Origin: an uncultured Alphaproteobacteria bacterium
Lineage (GTDB): Bacteria; Pseudomonadota; Alphaproteobacteria; Micavibrionales; Micavibrionaceae
Length of the DNA: 64,000 nucleotides
Assembly (NCBI GenBank): GCA_937931645.1
Contig: CALHAR010000003.1
Span: 278,952 to 342,951, forward strand
Direction of reading: 5' to 3'
The notes beneath the pieces were generated by a model. It did no database searches. It worked only from the letters and a program-made list of their open reading frames with translations, and was not told where the DNA came from. This document shows, piece after piece, positions 31,928-39,713 of this stretch. Positions within the stretch are counted from its first letter, which is position 1. The number at the start of each line of letters is the position of its first letter. A program made the translations under genes and the position numbers.

Positions 31928-33215
31928 AGTATTAATGCCAGCTTTGTCACCAACAATGACCGAAGGAAATCTCGCCAAATGGCACAAGGCCGAAGGTGAC
32001 ACCGTTGAATCTGGTGATGTGATTGCCGAAATTGAAACCGACAAAGCCACGATGGAAGTCGAGGCCGTTGATGAAGGTGTGATGGGCAAGATTTTGGTTG
32101 CCGCAGGGACAGAAAACGTACAAGTAAACCAGCTTATTGCTGTTCTTTTAGAAGATGGTGAAAACGATAGCGATATGGACGCGCTGTTAAACGCGAAAGC
32201 CGAACCAGTAAGCGCACCAACACAAGAAGAAGAGACAAAACAGCCACTAAAACAGGAGGCACAACCTATTATGCAGGCTCAAGCCGTAACAAAACCATCT
32301 GGTAATCGTATTTATGCCTCACCCTTGGCGCGCCGTATCGCGGCAAGTAAAGGGATTGAGTTGTCTCAGCTAAAAGGTTCTGGCCCACGCGGGCGTATTG
32401 TAAAGATGGATGTTGAGAATTTTACTGGTGCATCTTCAGCACCGCAGGCAAATGCCGCCAACACGTCATCACAAGCGTCACAGCCTGTGGGTGATCAAAA
32501 AGTAAATGAATTTGGAATGGTCTATAACGAGATTCCAAACAACAATATTAAAAAAATCACAGCGCAGCGTTTGCAAGAATCTAAACAAACTGTTCCGCAT
32601 TTCTACCTGACTATTGAATGTCAAATTGATGAATTAATGCGGACACGTAAAGTCATGAACGAGCAGGGCGCGAAGTTAAAAGAGGGCGCGTACAAGCTGT
32701 CTATCAATGACTTTATCTTAAAGGCCTGCGCCAATGCCCTCAAAGCCTATCCTGCCGCAAACGTGTCATGGACGGATGAAGCGGTACGCCAATATGTATC
32801 AAGCGATATTTCCGTGGCGGTATCTACACCCAATGGCTTGATCACACCCATTGTGAAGAACGCCGAAAATAAAGGCTTGAAAGAGATTTCTGCCGAAGTC
32901 AAAGATTTGGCAGGGCGTGCCCGTGAAGGCAAACTGAAACCACAAGAATTTATGGGCGGTACATTCAGCCTCTCAAATTTAGGTATGTATGGCATTAAAG
33001 AGTTCGATGCGATTATCAACCCACCACAAGCCTGTATTCTGGCTGTTGGGGCAGGAGCGAAGAAACCCTATGTTGATGGTAACGATGTGAAAATCGGCAC
33101 CTTTATGAGCTGTACGCTTTCTGTAGATCACCGCGCGGTTGATGGTGCGGTTGGTGCAGAATATCTACAGATTTTAAAATCCTATATCGAAAACCCAGCA
33201 ACGATGCTGTTATAA
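31917..33215 (+). CDS. pdhC: Dihydrolipoamide acetyltransferase (PDH E2)
   Basis: E2 forms the core of the pyruvate dehydrogenase complex and transfers acetyl groups to CoA. The 432 residues have one lipoyl domain (about 1-80, [13 protein letters not shown]) and a Gln/Pro/Ala-rich linker. A peripheral-subunit-binding domain is seen at about 133-170 ([33 protein letters not shown]). The catalytic domain ends with [17 protein letters not shown], which contains the HxxxDG active-site motif. It starts within the 3' end of pdhB (11-base overlap). Confidence 0.97.
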   Translation: MPIKVLMPALSPTMTEGNLAKWHKAEGDTVESGDVIAEIETDKATMEVEAVDEGVMGKILVAAGTENVQVNQLIAVLLEDGENDSDMDALLNAKAEPVSAPTQEEETKQPLKQEAQPIMQAQAVTKPSGNRIYASPLARRIAASKGIELSQLKGSGPRGRIVKMDVENFTGASSAPQANAANTSSQASQPVGDQKVNEFGMVYNEIPNNNIKKITAQRLQESKQTVPHFYLTIECQIDELMRTRKVMNEQGAKLKEGAYKLSINDFILKACANALKAYPAANVSWTDEAVRQYVSSDISVAVSTPNGLITPIVKNAENKGLKEISAEVKDLAGRAREGKLKPQEFMGGTFSLSNLGMYGIKEFDAIINPPQACILAVGAGAKKPYVDGNDVKIGTFMSCTLSVDHRAVDGAVGAEYLQILKSYIENPATMLL

Positions 33216-33227
33216 AATGGAGAGTTT

Positions 33228-33440
33228 ATGTTTTTTTTGAAGAAAATAAAAAAAATGTTTAGCTTTTCATCAGCTATCATTCTACTTTTTTTAGCTCTCC
33301 TTATAGTCTTTTTCGGTATCACTCTCACTGTTAAAGCGTTCCAAAACAAGGACGGAACAAGCGAGTGGGATTCTATAGAAACAAGAAATCCAACAGGGTT
33401 GGACACATTCCTCAACAATAAAAAGAAAAGCGCGTTATGA
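33228..33440 (+). CDS. Small single-pass membrane protein between pdhC and lpdA
   Basis: I do not recognise a family. The 70 residues have a Lys-rich N-terminus (MFFLKKIKKMF), one transmembrane helix (about 14-36, SSAIILLFLALLIVFFGITLTV) and a polar tail of about 34 residues. The positive-inside rule predicts the tail faces the periplasm. GGAGAG precedes ATG 33228, and the stop overlaps the lpdA start (ATGA), so it is translated in step with the PDH genes. It is A+T-rich. A real gene is likely from the ribosome binding site and coupling; function is unknown. Confidence 0.6.
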   Translation: MFFLKKIKKMFSFSSAIILLFLALLIVFFGITLTVKAFQNKDGTSEWDSIETRNPTGLDTFLNNKKKSAL

Positions 33441-34840
33441 CTGAAACAAATTTTGATGTGATTATAATGGGTGGTGGACCCGGTGGCTATGTCGCCGCTA
33501 TCCGCGCCAGCCAATTGGGTATGAAGGTCGCCCTTGTTGAAGCAAACCATTTGGGTGGCATCTGCCTGAACTGGGGCTGTATCCCGACAAAGGCGCTTTT
33601 GCGTTCCTCTGAAATAAATCATTTACTCAACCATGCCAGTGATTTTGGCTTTACAATCAAGGAACACAGCTTTGATATTAAGAAAGTCGTTGAACGCTCT
33701 CGCGGTGTTGCAAAACAACTTTCCGGCGGTATTGGTCACTTACTGAAAAAAAATAAAGTTACGGTCTTTGACGGCTTTGCCAAGCTGGAAGGCAAGGGTA
33801 AGCTTTCTGTCACAAAAGATAAGAAGAAACTTGCCGATTTAACAGGCAAGCATATCATTATTGCCACGGGCGCACGCGCGCGAGTTATTCCAGGGATGGA
33901 GCCGGACGGTAAGCAAATCTGGACATACAAAGAAGCGATGGTGCCCACGGAAATGCCAAAATCTATTTTGGTGGTTGGTTCTGGCGCGATCGGGATTGAG
34001 TTTGCGTCTTTCTATTGCAATATGGGCGCGGAAGTGACCGTTATCGAAATGATGGATAGAGTCATGCCTGTTGAAGATGTTGAAATATCTAATTTCGCGC
34101 AAAAACAGTTTGAAAAGCAGGGAATGACCATCATAACGGGTGCAAAAACCTCAAAAATTGATAAATCAGCCAAAAATGTGACCGTTCATGTCGAAAAAGG
34201 CGGAAAAACCGAGAAAATTACGGTCGATAAAGTCATTATGGCGGTTGGAATCGTCGCAAACACTGAAAATATCGGACTAGAGAACGTCAAAGGTGTGAAG
34301 TTAGATCGCGGTCATATTGTAACCGACGGTTATATGAAGACTGGCGAAGCTGGCGTTTATGCGATTGGTGATGTCTGTGGCGCGCCGTGGCTGGCGCATA
34401 AAGCCTCGCATGAAGGTGTTATTTGCGTGGAGAAGATAGCAGGGCAAAAAGACGTACACCCAATTGTAAAAACCAATATTCCAGGTTGCACATATTGTAT
34501 GCCGCAAGTGGCAAGCGTTGGCTTGACCGAGGCCGCCGCGAAAGAGGCGGGGCATAAGCTCAAAGTCGGACGTTTCCCATTCATGGGCAATGGTAAGGCG
34601 ATTGCTCTTGGTGAACCTGAAGGCATGGTTAAAACCATCTGGGATGAGAAAACAGGTGAGCTTCTTGGGGCGCATATGGTCGGTGCAGAGGTGACAGAGA
34701 TGATCCAAGGTTATGTGGTCGGCAAAACCGCAGAACTGGTAGAAGCAGATTACATGCACACCATCTTCCCACACCCAACATTGTCAGAAATGATGCATGA
34801 AAGCGTGCTGGACGCGTACGGTAAGGTTATCCATTTTTAA
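33437..34840 (+). CDS. lpdA: Dihydrolipoyl dehydrogenase (E3)
   Basis: E3 reoxidises dihydrolipoamide with NAD+. The 467 residues show the FAD-binding start DVIIMGGGPGGYVAAIRA and the redox-active disulfide in GGICLNWGCIPTKALL. The NAD-binding motif SILVVGSGAIGIEFASF, the second FAD motif GVYAIGDVCGAPWLAHKA and the dimer-interface His/Glu in HTIFPHPTLSEMMHE complete it. No lipoyl domain is fused. The ATG overlaps the preceding small gene by 4 bases. Confidence 0.97.
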   Translation: MTETNFDVIIMGGGPGGYVAAIRASQLGMKVALVEANHLGGICLNWGCIPTKALLRSSEINHLLNHASDFGFTIKEHSFDIKKVVERSRGVAKQLSGGIGHLLKKNKVTVFDGFAKLEGKGKLSVTKDKKKLADLTGKHIIIATGARARVIPGMEPDGKQIWTYKEAMVPTEMPKSILVVGSGAIGIEFASFYCNMGAEVTVIEMMDRVMPVEDVEISNFAQKQFEKQGMTIITGAKTSKIDKSAKNVTVHVEKGGKTEKITVDKVIMAVGIVANTENIGLENVKGVKLDRGHIVTDGYMKTGEAGVYAIGDVCGAPWLAHKASHEGVICVEKIAGQKDVHPIVKTNIPGCTYCMPQVASVGLTEAAAKEAGHKLKVGRFPFMGNGKAIALGEPEGMVKTIWDEKTGELLGAHMVGAEVTEMIQGYVVGKTAELVEADYMHTIFPHPTLSEMMHESVLDAYGKVIHF

Positions 34841-34876
34841 CTTGAATATTTACATAATTTATAATAATATCCCTTA

Positions 34877-35284
34877 ATGACTTTATCAATTGCAGAAATT
34901 AATGACTCCCAATGGTCAATAGGGCAAATCGCTTTTTACGAAGAGTTCATAGACGGAACCACAGCTATTCTCAGAGATACTGCCCGACTATGGAATGGTG
35001 AAGTGACTTTAGATATCAGCCTCACAGGAAGTGATACCATCACCCTAGACCGTATGATTGCAAAAACAACGGGAGTGGGGCACGGCAGACAAGCTTTTCA
35101 ATGGCTTAAGAAATTAGCCCAGACACATAACATATCTATTTCTTTAACACCTGCCGTCATAGCTCACCCTAGTGATAAAAATAAACCTACATCTCTTACC
35201 GACGAAACACTTGAAAGATTTTATGAATCCGAAGGGTGTATAAGGCGCAATCACTTTGAATGGGTTTATACGCCCTACCCTTAA
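34877..35284 (+). CDS. Small GNAT-like hypothetical protein between lpdA and lipA
   Basis: This is a 135-residue protein with weak resemblance to the acetyltransferase fold. VGHGRQAFQWLKKLAQTHN looks like a cofactor-binding loop and helix, with strands before it (GEVTLDISLTG, DTITLDRMIA) and a terminal LERFYESEGCIRRNHFEWVY resembling the FYxxxGF end of GNATs. No ribosome binding site is obvious before ATG 34877, and the gene is 36 bases after lpdA. It breaks the usual lpdA-lipA adjacency. Acetyl-CoA binding is inference only. Confidence 0.5.
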   Translation: MTLSIAEINDSQWSIGQIAFYEEFIDGTTAILRDTARLWNGEVTLDISLTGSDTITLDRMIAKTTGVGHGRQAFQWLKKLAQTHNISISLTPAVIAHPSDKNKPTSLTDETLERFYESEGCIRRNHFEWVYTPYP

Positions 35285-35328
35285 AAGAACAGTTGGGATA
35301 TATGAGCAGTTTGTGTTAAATAATCCCT

Positions 35329-36291
35329 ATGACATACAACACAGACCTACTTGACCGCGCCAAGCGGCACCCAGAAAAGCAAAAGCGTGAAGACCGTCCC
35401 ATGGGTAAAAAGCCATCATGGATTCGTGTGAAGGCGGGGCAGGGTGATACCTATAAAGAAACGCTAGATGTCGTTAAAAGTTTAAAATTAACCACGGTGT
35501 GTGAAGAAGCGGGCTGTCCGAATATTGGTGAATGTTGGGATAAAAAACATGCAACCTTTATGATTATGGGTGAAGTTTGCACTCGCGCTTGTTCGTTTTG
35601 TAATGTTGCAACGGGGAAGCCAGACGAGCTGGATAAATATGAGCCATTACGCGTTGGCGTCGCGGTTGAGAAAATGGATCTGAACCATATTGTAATTACA
35701 TCCGTTGACCGTGACGATTTAAAAGACAGCGGCGCGGCGCATTTTGTGAAAACGATTGAGGCCATTCGTTTTAAAGCGCCCAACACAACTATTGAAATTC
35801 TACCCGGTGATTTTCGTGGAAAGATTGCAGACATTGATAACGTCGCCAAAGCAAAGCCCGATGTGTTTAATCATAACCTTGAAACCGTGCCACGGCTTTA
35901 CCCCACGATACGCCCAGGGGCGCGGTATTTCCGCTCGCTTCGTTTGCTTCAGCGTGTAAAGGAAGTTGATCCAACGATATTTACCAAATCTGGTCTTATG
36001 GTCGGCCTCGGTGAAACACGTGAAGAGATCGCGCAGGTCATGGATGATATGCGCGCCGCCGATGTTGATTTCATTACAATTGGACAATATTTACAGCCAA
36101 CGCCAAAACACGCCGCAGTTGAGCATTTTTGGACGCCAGAAGAATTTGAAAGTTTAGAGAAAATGGCACGAAGCAAAGGCTTTTTGATGGCGTCATGCAC
36201 ACCGTTAACGCGCTCATCATATCATGCTGGTGATGACTTCATAAAACTCCGTGAGGCGCGCGAAGAAAAACTAGCGAAAAATGCCTTCTAA
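35329..36291 (+). CDS. lipA: Lipoyl synthase
   Basis: LipA is a radical-SAM enzyme that inserts two sulfurs into octanoyl chains on lipoyl domains, and so activates the PdhB and PdhC lipoyl domains encoded just upstream. The 320 residues contain both clusters: the auxiliary cluster in [20 protein letters not shown] and the SAM cluster CxxxCxxC in [18 protein letters not shown]. The terminal [10 protein letters not shown] carries the conserved RSSY. The 3' end overlaps the kinase-like gene by 11 bases. In related genomes the RatA/Coq10 gene follows directly. Confidence 0.97.
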   Translation: MTYNTDLLDRAKRHPEKQKREDRPMGKKPSWIRVKAGQGDTYKETLDVVKSLKLTTVCEEAGCPNIGECWDKKHATFMIMGEVCTRACSFCNVATGKPDELDKYEPLRVGVAVEKMDLNHIVITSVDRDDLKDSGAAHFVKTIEAIRFKAPNTTIEILPGDFRGKIADIDNVAKAKPDVFNHNLETVPRLYPTIRPGARYFRSLRLLQRVKEVDPTIFTKSGLMVGLGETREEIAQVMDDMRAADVDFITIGQYLQPTPKHAAVEHFWTPEEFESLEKMARSKGFLMASCTPLTRSSYHAGDDFIKLREAREEKLAKNAF

Positions 36292-36976
36292 TTCAAAAAA
36301 AAGAACAGTAAACGAACAACAATTTATTGAAACGATAAAAGAAAACTATATTGCTAAGTCTGCTTTTATCGGTATTTGTGGGTTATCAGGGTCAGGAAAA
36401 ACAACATTAGCTCAAAAACTGTGCAATACTTTCCCTGAACGTTCACTAGCTATCAATCTCGATGACTTTTGTATTGCAACAACACGAAAGCGAAAATCTT
36501 ACCTAAATAAAGCTCTCTCACAAGAAAACATTAACCAACTGACGTATTTGGCTAATCCGTCTAGGAAAGAAGACAATCCATTTGCTAACCCTGTCAGTTG
36601 GTATGACTGGCAAGCTATCGCAAATACACTTTCTGATCTAAAACAAGATAAAAAAGTTATACGGCATAATACTTGGAACCAAGCGACAGGAGAGTGCGAT
36701 TTAACCATTACTTACAAACCACCTAAACATGAATACCCTTTATACTTTATAGACTGTATTTATCTATATGAGCCTGAAATCACCTCTTATTTAGATAAGG
36801 TTGTTCTACTGAACACATCTAAAAAAGAGGCTTATGCACGTAAAACTAAACGTGACCAGCATAGGAACAATGGTCTATATATTGATTATAAAAAATTAAC
36901 GACAGAACTTTATTGCATTCCATATTTAAACAAATATAAAAACCAGATGGATTACATCATTAAAGAAAATATATAA
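36281..36976 (+). CDS. P-loop kinase-like protein (uridine kinase type)
   Basis: This is a predicted small-molecule kinase or NTPase of 231 residues. The Walker A motif is in [19 protein letters not shown] (about 29-47). An early Asp pair ([10 protein letters not shown]) is placed like the Mg-binding DD of uridine kinase and phosphoribulokinase folds. [18 protein letters not shown] resembles the Walker-B-like strand and base region, and [18 protein letters not shown] a basic lid. Substrate is unknown. It is clearly A+T-rich, overlaps lipA by 11 bases and ends one base before ratA, which marks it as an insertion into the lipA-ratA pair. Confidence 0.65.
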   Translation: MPSNSKKRTVNEQQFIETIKENYIAKSAFIGICGLSGSGKTTLAQKLCNTFPERSLAINLDDFCIATTRKRKSYLNKALSQENINQLTYLANPSRKEDNPFANPVSWYDWQAIANTLSDLKQDKKVIRHNTWNQATGECDLTITYKPPKHEYPLYFIDCIYLYEPEITSYLDKVVLLNTSKKEAYARKTKRDQHRNNGLYIDYKKLTTELYCIPYLNKYKNQMDYIIKENI

Positions 36977-37423
36977 ATGCTCTCCCATGTCGAACAAAAA
37001 ATATTGCCCTATAGTTGTGAGCAGATGTTTGATCTGGTCGCGGGGGTTGATAAATACTCTGAATTTGCCCCGTGGTGCATCGCCAGCCGCATCAACAAAT
37101 GGGACGGCGATAACATCTTTTATGCAGACCTGATTGTTGGATACAAGGTGTTCCGTGAGAAGTTCTCCTCCAAAGTGATTTTAAACAAACATAAAGAAAT
37201 CACAATCGAGTACCAAGAAGGTCCGTTAAAAAACTTGACCAATCATTGGGTGTTTAGTGAAGGGGAGAATGAATCATGTGTTATTGATTTTTCCGTCCAT
37301 TTTGAATTTAAAAATGGCGCGTTACAGACACTGGCCACCATGTTCTTCAACGAAGTTGTCAAACGTATGATAAGTGCCTTTGAAGCCCGTGCTTTAGAAA
37401 TATATGGCGCACCTAAAGAATAG
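36977..37423 (+). CDS. RatA/Coq10-like SRPBCC (START-type) protein
   Basis: This belongs to the polyketide cyclase/START-like family that includes mitochondrial Coq10 (ubiquinone binding) and E. coli RatA. The 148 residues show the opening HVEQKILPYSCEQMFDLVAG, VDKYSEFAPWCIASRI, FREKFSSKVILNK, HWVFSEGENESCVIDFSVHF and the C-terminal helix ATMFFNEVVKRMISAFEARA. A ubiquinone-related role fits aerobic alphaproteobacteria better than a toxin role, by inference. It starts at the base after the kinase stop and overlaps pncC on the opposite strand by 11 bases at its 3' end. Confidence 0.85.
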   Translation: MLSHVEQKILPYSCEQMFDLVAGVDKYSEFAPWCIASRINKWDGDNIFYADLIVGYKVFREKFSSKVILNKHKEITIEYQEGPLKNLTNHWVFSEGENESCVIDFSVHFEFKNGALQTLATMFFNEVVKRMISAFEARALEIYGAPKE

Positions 37424-37916
37424 ACAGTAATATCTTAAAAGCTTCTTTGGTTGTGTTGAGGCGGACTTCTGTGCGGGTCATATTGCTAAAATTAAAGACC
37501 TTGCCTTGAACAATACCACCTTTAATCCCATAGCCAATATAAACAAGACCAACAGGTTTTTGCGGTGTACCACCACTAGGCCCCGCAATACCCGTAACGG
37601 AGATAGATACTTTAGCGTCTGACTTATCAAGCGCGCCTTTGGCCATTTCTTCGGCGACTTGCAGGCTCACCGCGCCATATTGCTTGAGCGTATCTGCAGA
37701 TACACCAAGACAATCTATCTTTGATTGATTGGAATAGGTCACAAAGCCACGATCAAAAGCAGCAGATGCACCCGCCTTATCAGTGATAGCGGTTGCAATC
37801 ATACCCCCTGTACAGCTTTCGGCTGTGACTAAACTCCATTTTTTACGCGTTAGCTTTTCCAATAATTGGTCAGCGTAATCTGGGTTAGCATAATCTGAAT
37901 TAACCGAGTCCGACAT
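37413..37916 (-). CDS. pncC: CinA family nicotinamide-nucleotide amidohydrolase
   Basis: PncC deamidates NMN to NaMN in pyridine-nucleotide recycling. The 167 residues correspond to the CinA C-terminal domain alone. Motifs are LVTAESCTGGMIATAITDKAG, FDRGFVTYSNQSKIDCLGV, ISVTGIAGPSGGTPQKPVG and the closing RTEVRLNTTKEAFKIL. There is no COG1058 N-terminal domain. Its start overlaps the pgpA stop by 17 bases, and both belong to a pncC-pgpA-ispDF group on the minus strand. Confidence 0.92.
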   Translation of the reverse strand: MSDSVNSDYANPDYADQLLEKLTRKKWSLVTAESCTGGMIATAITDKAGASAAFDRGFVTYSNQSKIDCLGVSADTLKQYGAVSLQVAEEMAKGALDKSDAKVSISVTGIAGPSGGTPQKPVGLVYIGYGIKGGIVQGKVFNFSNMTRTEVRLNTTKEAFKILLSIL

Positions 37917-38400
37917 ATCGCAATCCTATCAGAACAATGGCGGCAAAAACCCCCGCCAGCACATCATCAATCATCACCCCCATGGCACCGCCAACACGTT
38001 TATCGAGCCAGCCAATAGGGAGGGGCTTTAAAATATCAAAGATACGAAACAGAACAAAAGCCAAACCAATGGAAGTAGGGGTTAAAACCGCAGGAATCAT
38101 CGCAATCCAAACACCGACAGCTTCATCAATAACAATCATGCCAGAATCTTTTTCACGCACCATGCGCTCAAAATGTTTAGACGCCCATAGACCGAGCGGA
38201 AAACAAATAGCGCAAGCAATTAATAGCGCCGGAACACCGCCAAACATCAGTAGGAGAACACCAAAAGGCAAGGCCCCCACAGTGCCCCATGTACCAGGGG
38301 CAGGCTTTATCAAGCCACAACCAAACCATGTCGCCACCCATGTGGCAGGATGTTTGAAGTCTAAACGGCGTAATGTGTCTGTATGAGCTAACTTAATCAT
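37900..38400 (-). CDS. pgpA: Phosphatidylglycerophosphatase A
   Basis: PgpA dephosphorylates phosphatidylglycerol phosphate in phospholipid synthesis at the inner membrane. The 166 residues show LIKPAPGTWGTVGALPFGVLL, DSGMIVIDEAVGVWIAM (conserved acidic residues), LAFVLFRIFDILKPLPIGWLD and GGAMGVMIDDVLAGVFA. Three to four membrane helices fit the family. It follows ispDF by 7 bases and overlaps pncC, so the three genes are probably one operon. Confidence 0.93.
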   Translation of the reverse strand: MIKLAHTDTLRRLDFKHPATWVATWFGCGLIKPAPGTWGTVGALPFGVLLLMFGGVPALLIACAICFPLGLWASKHFERMVREKDSGMIVIDEAVGVWIAMIPAVLTPTSIGLAFVLFRIFDILKPLPIGWLDKRVGGAMGVMIDDVLAGVFAAIVLIGLRYVGLG

Positions 38401-38407
38401 ATCAGCC

Positions 38408-39592
38408 CTAGTCTGTCACAGGCAGTTGAACCGTGGCAAGGGCTTGACAGGCAATGCCTTCTTTTCTCCCCGTAAATCCGAGTTTTTCAGTCGTGGTTGC
38501 CTTGATACTGACGCGAGCAGGCGATAGGCCTGCAATATCAGTAATACGTTGTTGCATCGCCGTACGATACGGGCCAATTTTTGGTGCCTCTGCCATAATG
38601 GTAACATCAATAAACTGAACAACACCGCCGCGTTGCGCGATTAAATGCGTCACCTCTTTTAGGAATAGTGCACTATCTACGTCTTTCCATTGCGGGTCAG
38701 AGGGCGGAAAATGCGTTCCTATATCTCCTTCATTAATACTTCCCAACAAAGCATCGGTGATGGCATGTAAAACGACATCCGCGTCTGAATGTCCCGCCAA
38801 AGCCAATGGATAGTCAATTTCAACACCGCCCATCATCAATTTTCTATTCGATGGCTCGGCCTCAAACGCATGAACATCATAGCCAGAGGCCGTACGAGTT
38901 TCTATCGCTTTACTCATCATAGTCTTTGCCATTTCTAAATCACCTTGTGTTGTAATTTTAATATTTTGACGCGAAGAGGAGATAACCTCAACCTTATGCC
39001 CTGCCGCCCTTATAACTCCTGCATCATCGGTAAAACTATCATCGTCTTTAAATTGCTCATGCGCGGCCTTTAGCACACCAAATTTACAAGCCTGCGGGGT
39101 TTGAATAGCCCACATATTGTCACGATCGATAGGTTGGTTATCCTTTATTAAACTATCTGAAATAGGCGTTGCCAAGGTTGCGGCTTCAGATTGCTTCATT
39201 ACCTCAAGCAGGTCATCAATATCGGCGCATTGCACCAATGGTCGCGCAGCATCATGGATTAAAACCACATCTTCAGGTTTAGAATCAGATAAGTATTTTA
39301 AACCATTATAAACACTTAACTTTCTTGATTTTGCGCCAATTACAAATTGGCACATATCAAGCCCCTGAACAGCCTCATGATACAGGTCAATATGCTCCTC
39401 ATTCACCATCACGGCAATGCTCTTCAGCGTGTCATAGCCCAAAAACTTATCAATGGTATGGCGCAAAATAGCCCTTCCATTAATCTTTAAATAAGGCTTC
39501 GGAATATCCAAACCCATACGACTCGCCTTTCCCGCAGCGGGGATAAGTAGGTGAAAGGGCGGTAAAGCCTTGCTCTGCGCTGTTTTTGACAT
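38408..39592 (-). CDS. ispDF: Bifunctional IspD/IspF isoprenoid enzyme
   Basis: This fusion catalyses two steps of the MEP pathway: CDP-methylerythritol formation (IspD) and cyclodiphosphate formation (IspF). The N-terminal IspD domain (about 10-230) has LLIPAAGKASRMG, VLIHDAARPLV and MWAIQTPQACKFG. The C-terminal IspF domain (about 235-394) has SGYDVHAFE, LAGHSDADVVLHAITDALLG with metal ligands, and IGPYRTAMQQRI. ATG 39592 gives 394 residues. An upstream ATG at 39643 adds 17 residues not typical of IspD. The fusion is common in alphaproteobacteria. It is divergent from ntrY. Confidence 0.95.
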   Translation of the reverse strand: MSKTAQSKALPPFHLLIPAAGKASRMGLDIPKPYLKINGRAILRHTIDKFLGYDTLKSIAVMVNEEHIDLYHEAVQGLDMCQFVIGAKSRKLSVYNGLKYLSDSKPEDVVLIHDAARPLVQCADIDDLLEVMKQSEAATLATPISDSLIKDNQPIDRDNMWAIQTPQACKFGVLKAAHEQFKDDDSFTDDAGVIRAAGHKVEVISSSRQNIKITTQGDLEMAKTMMSKAIETRTASGYDVHAFEAEPSNRKLMMGGVEIDYPLALAGHSDADVVLHAITDALLGSINEGDIGTHFPPSDPQWKDVDSALFLKEVTHLIAQRGGVVQFIDVTIMAEAPKIGPYRTAMQQRITDIAGLSPARVSIKATTTEKLGFTGRKEGIACQALATVQLPVTD

Positions 39593-39713
39593 ATTATGCA
39601 CTTGCCTTTTTATACTAAATTGTTGATAGTCTGATTTAAGCATCAGGTCAATTAAGCATATGATTATAAGCTTCTTTTAAAGTAACCCCCACTTAATTGT
39701 TGGGTATTGATAA

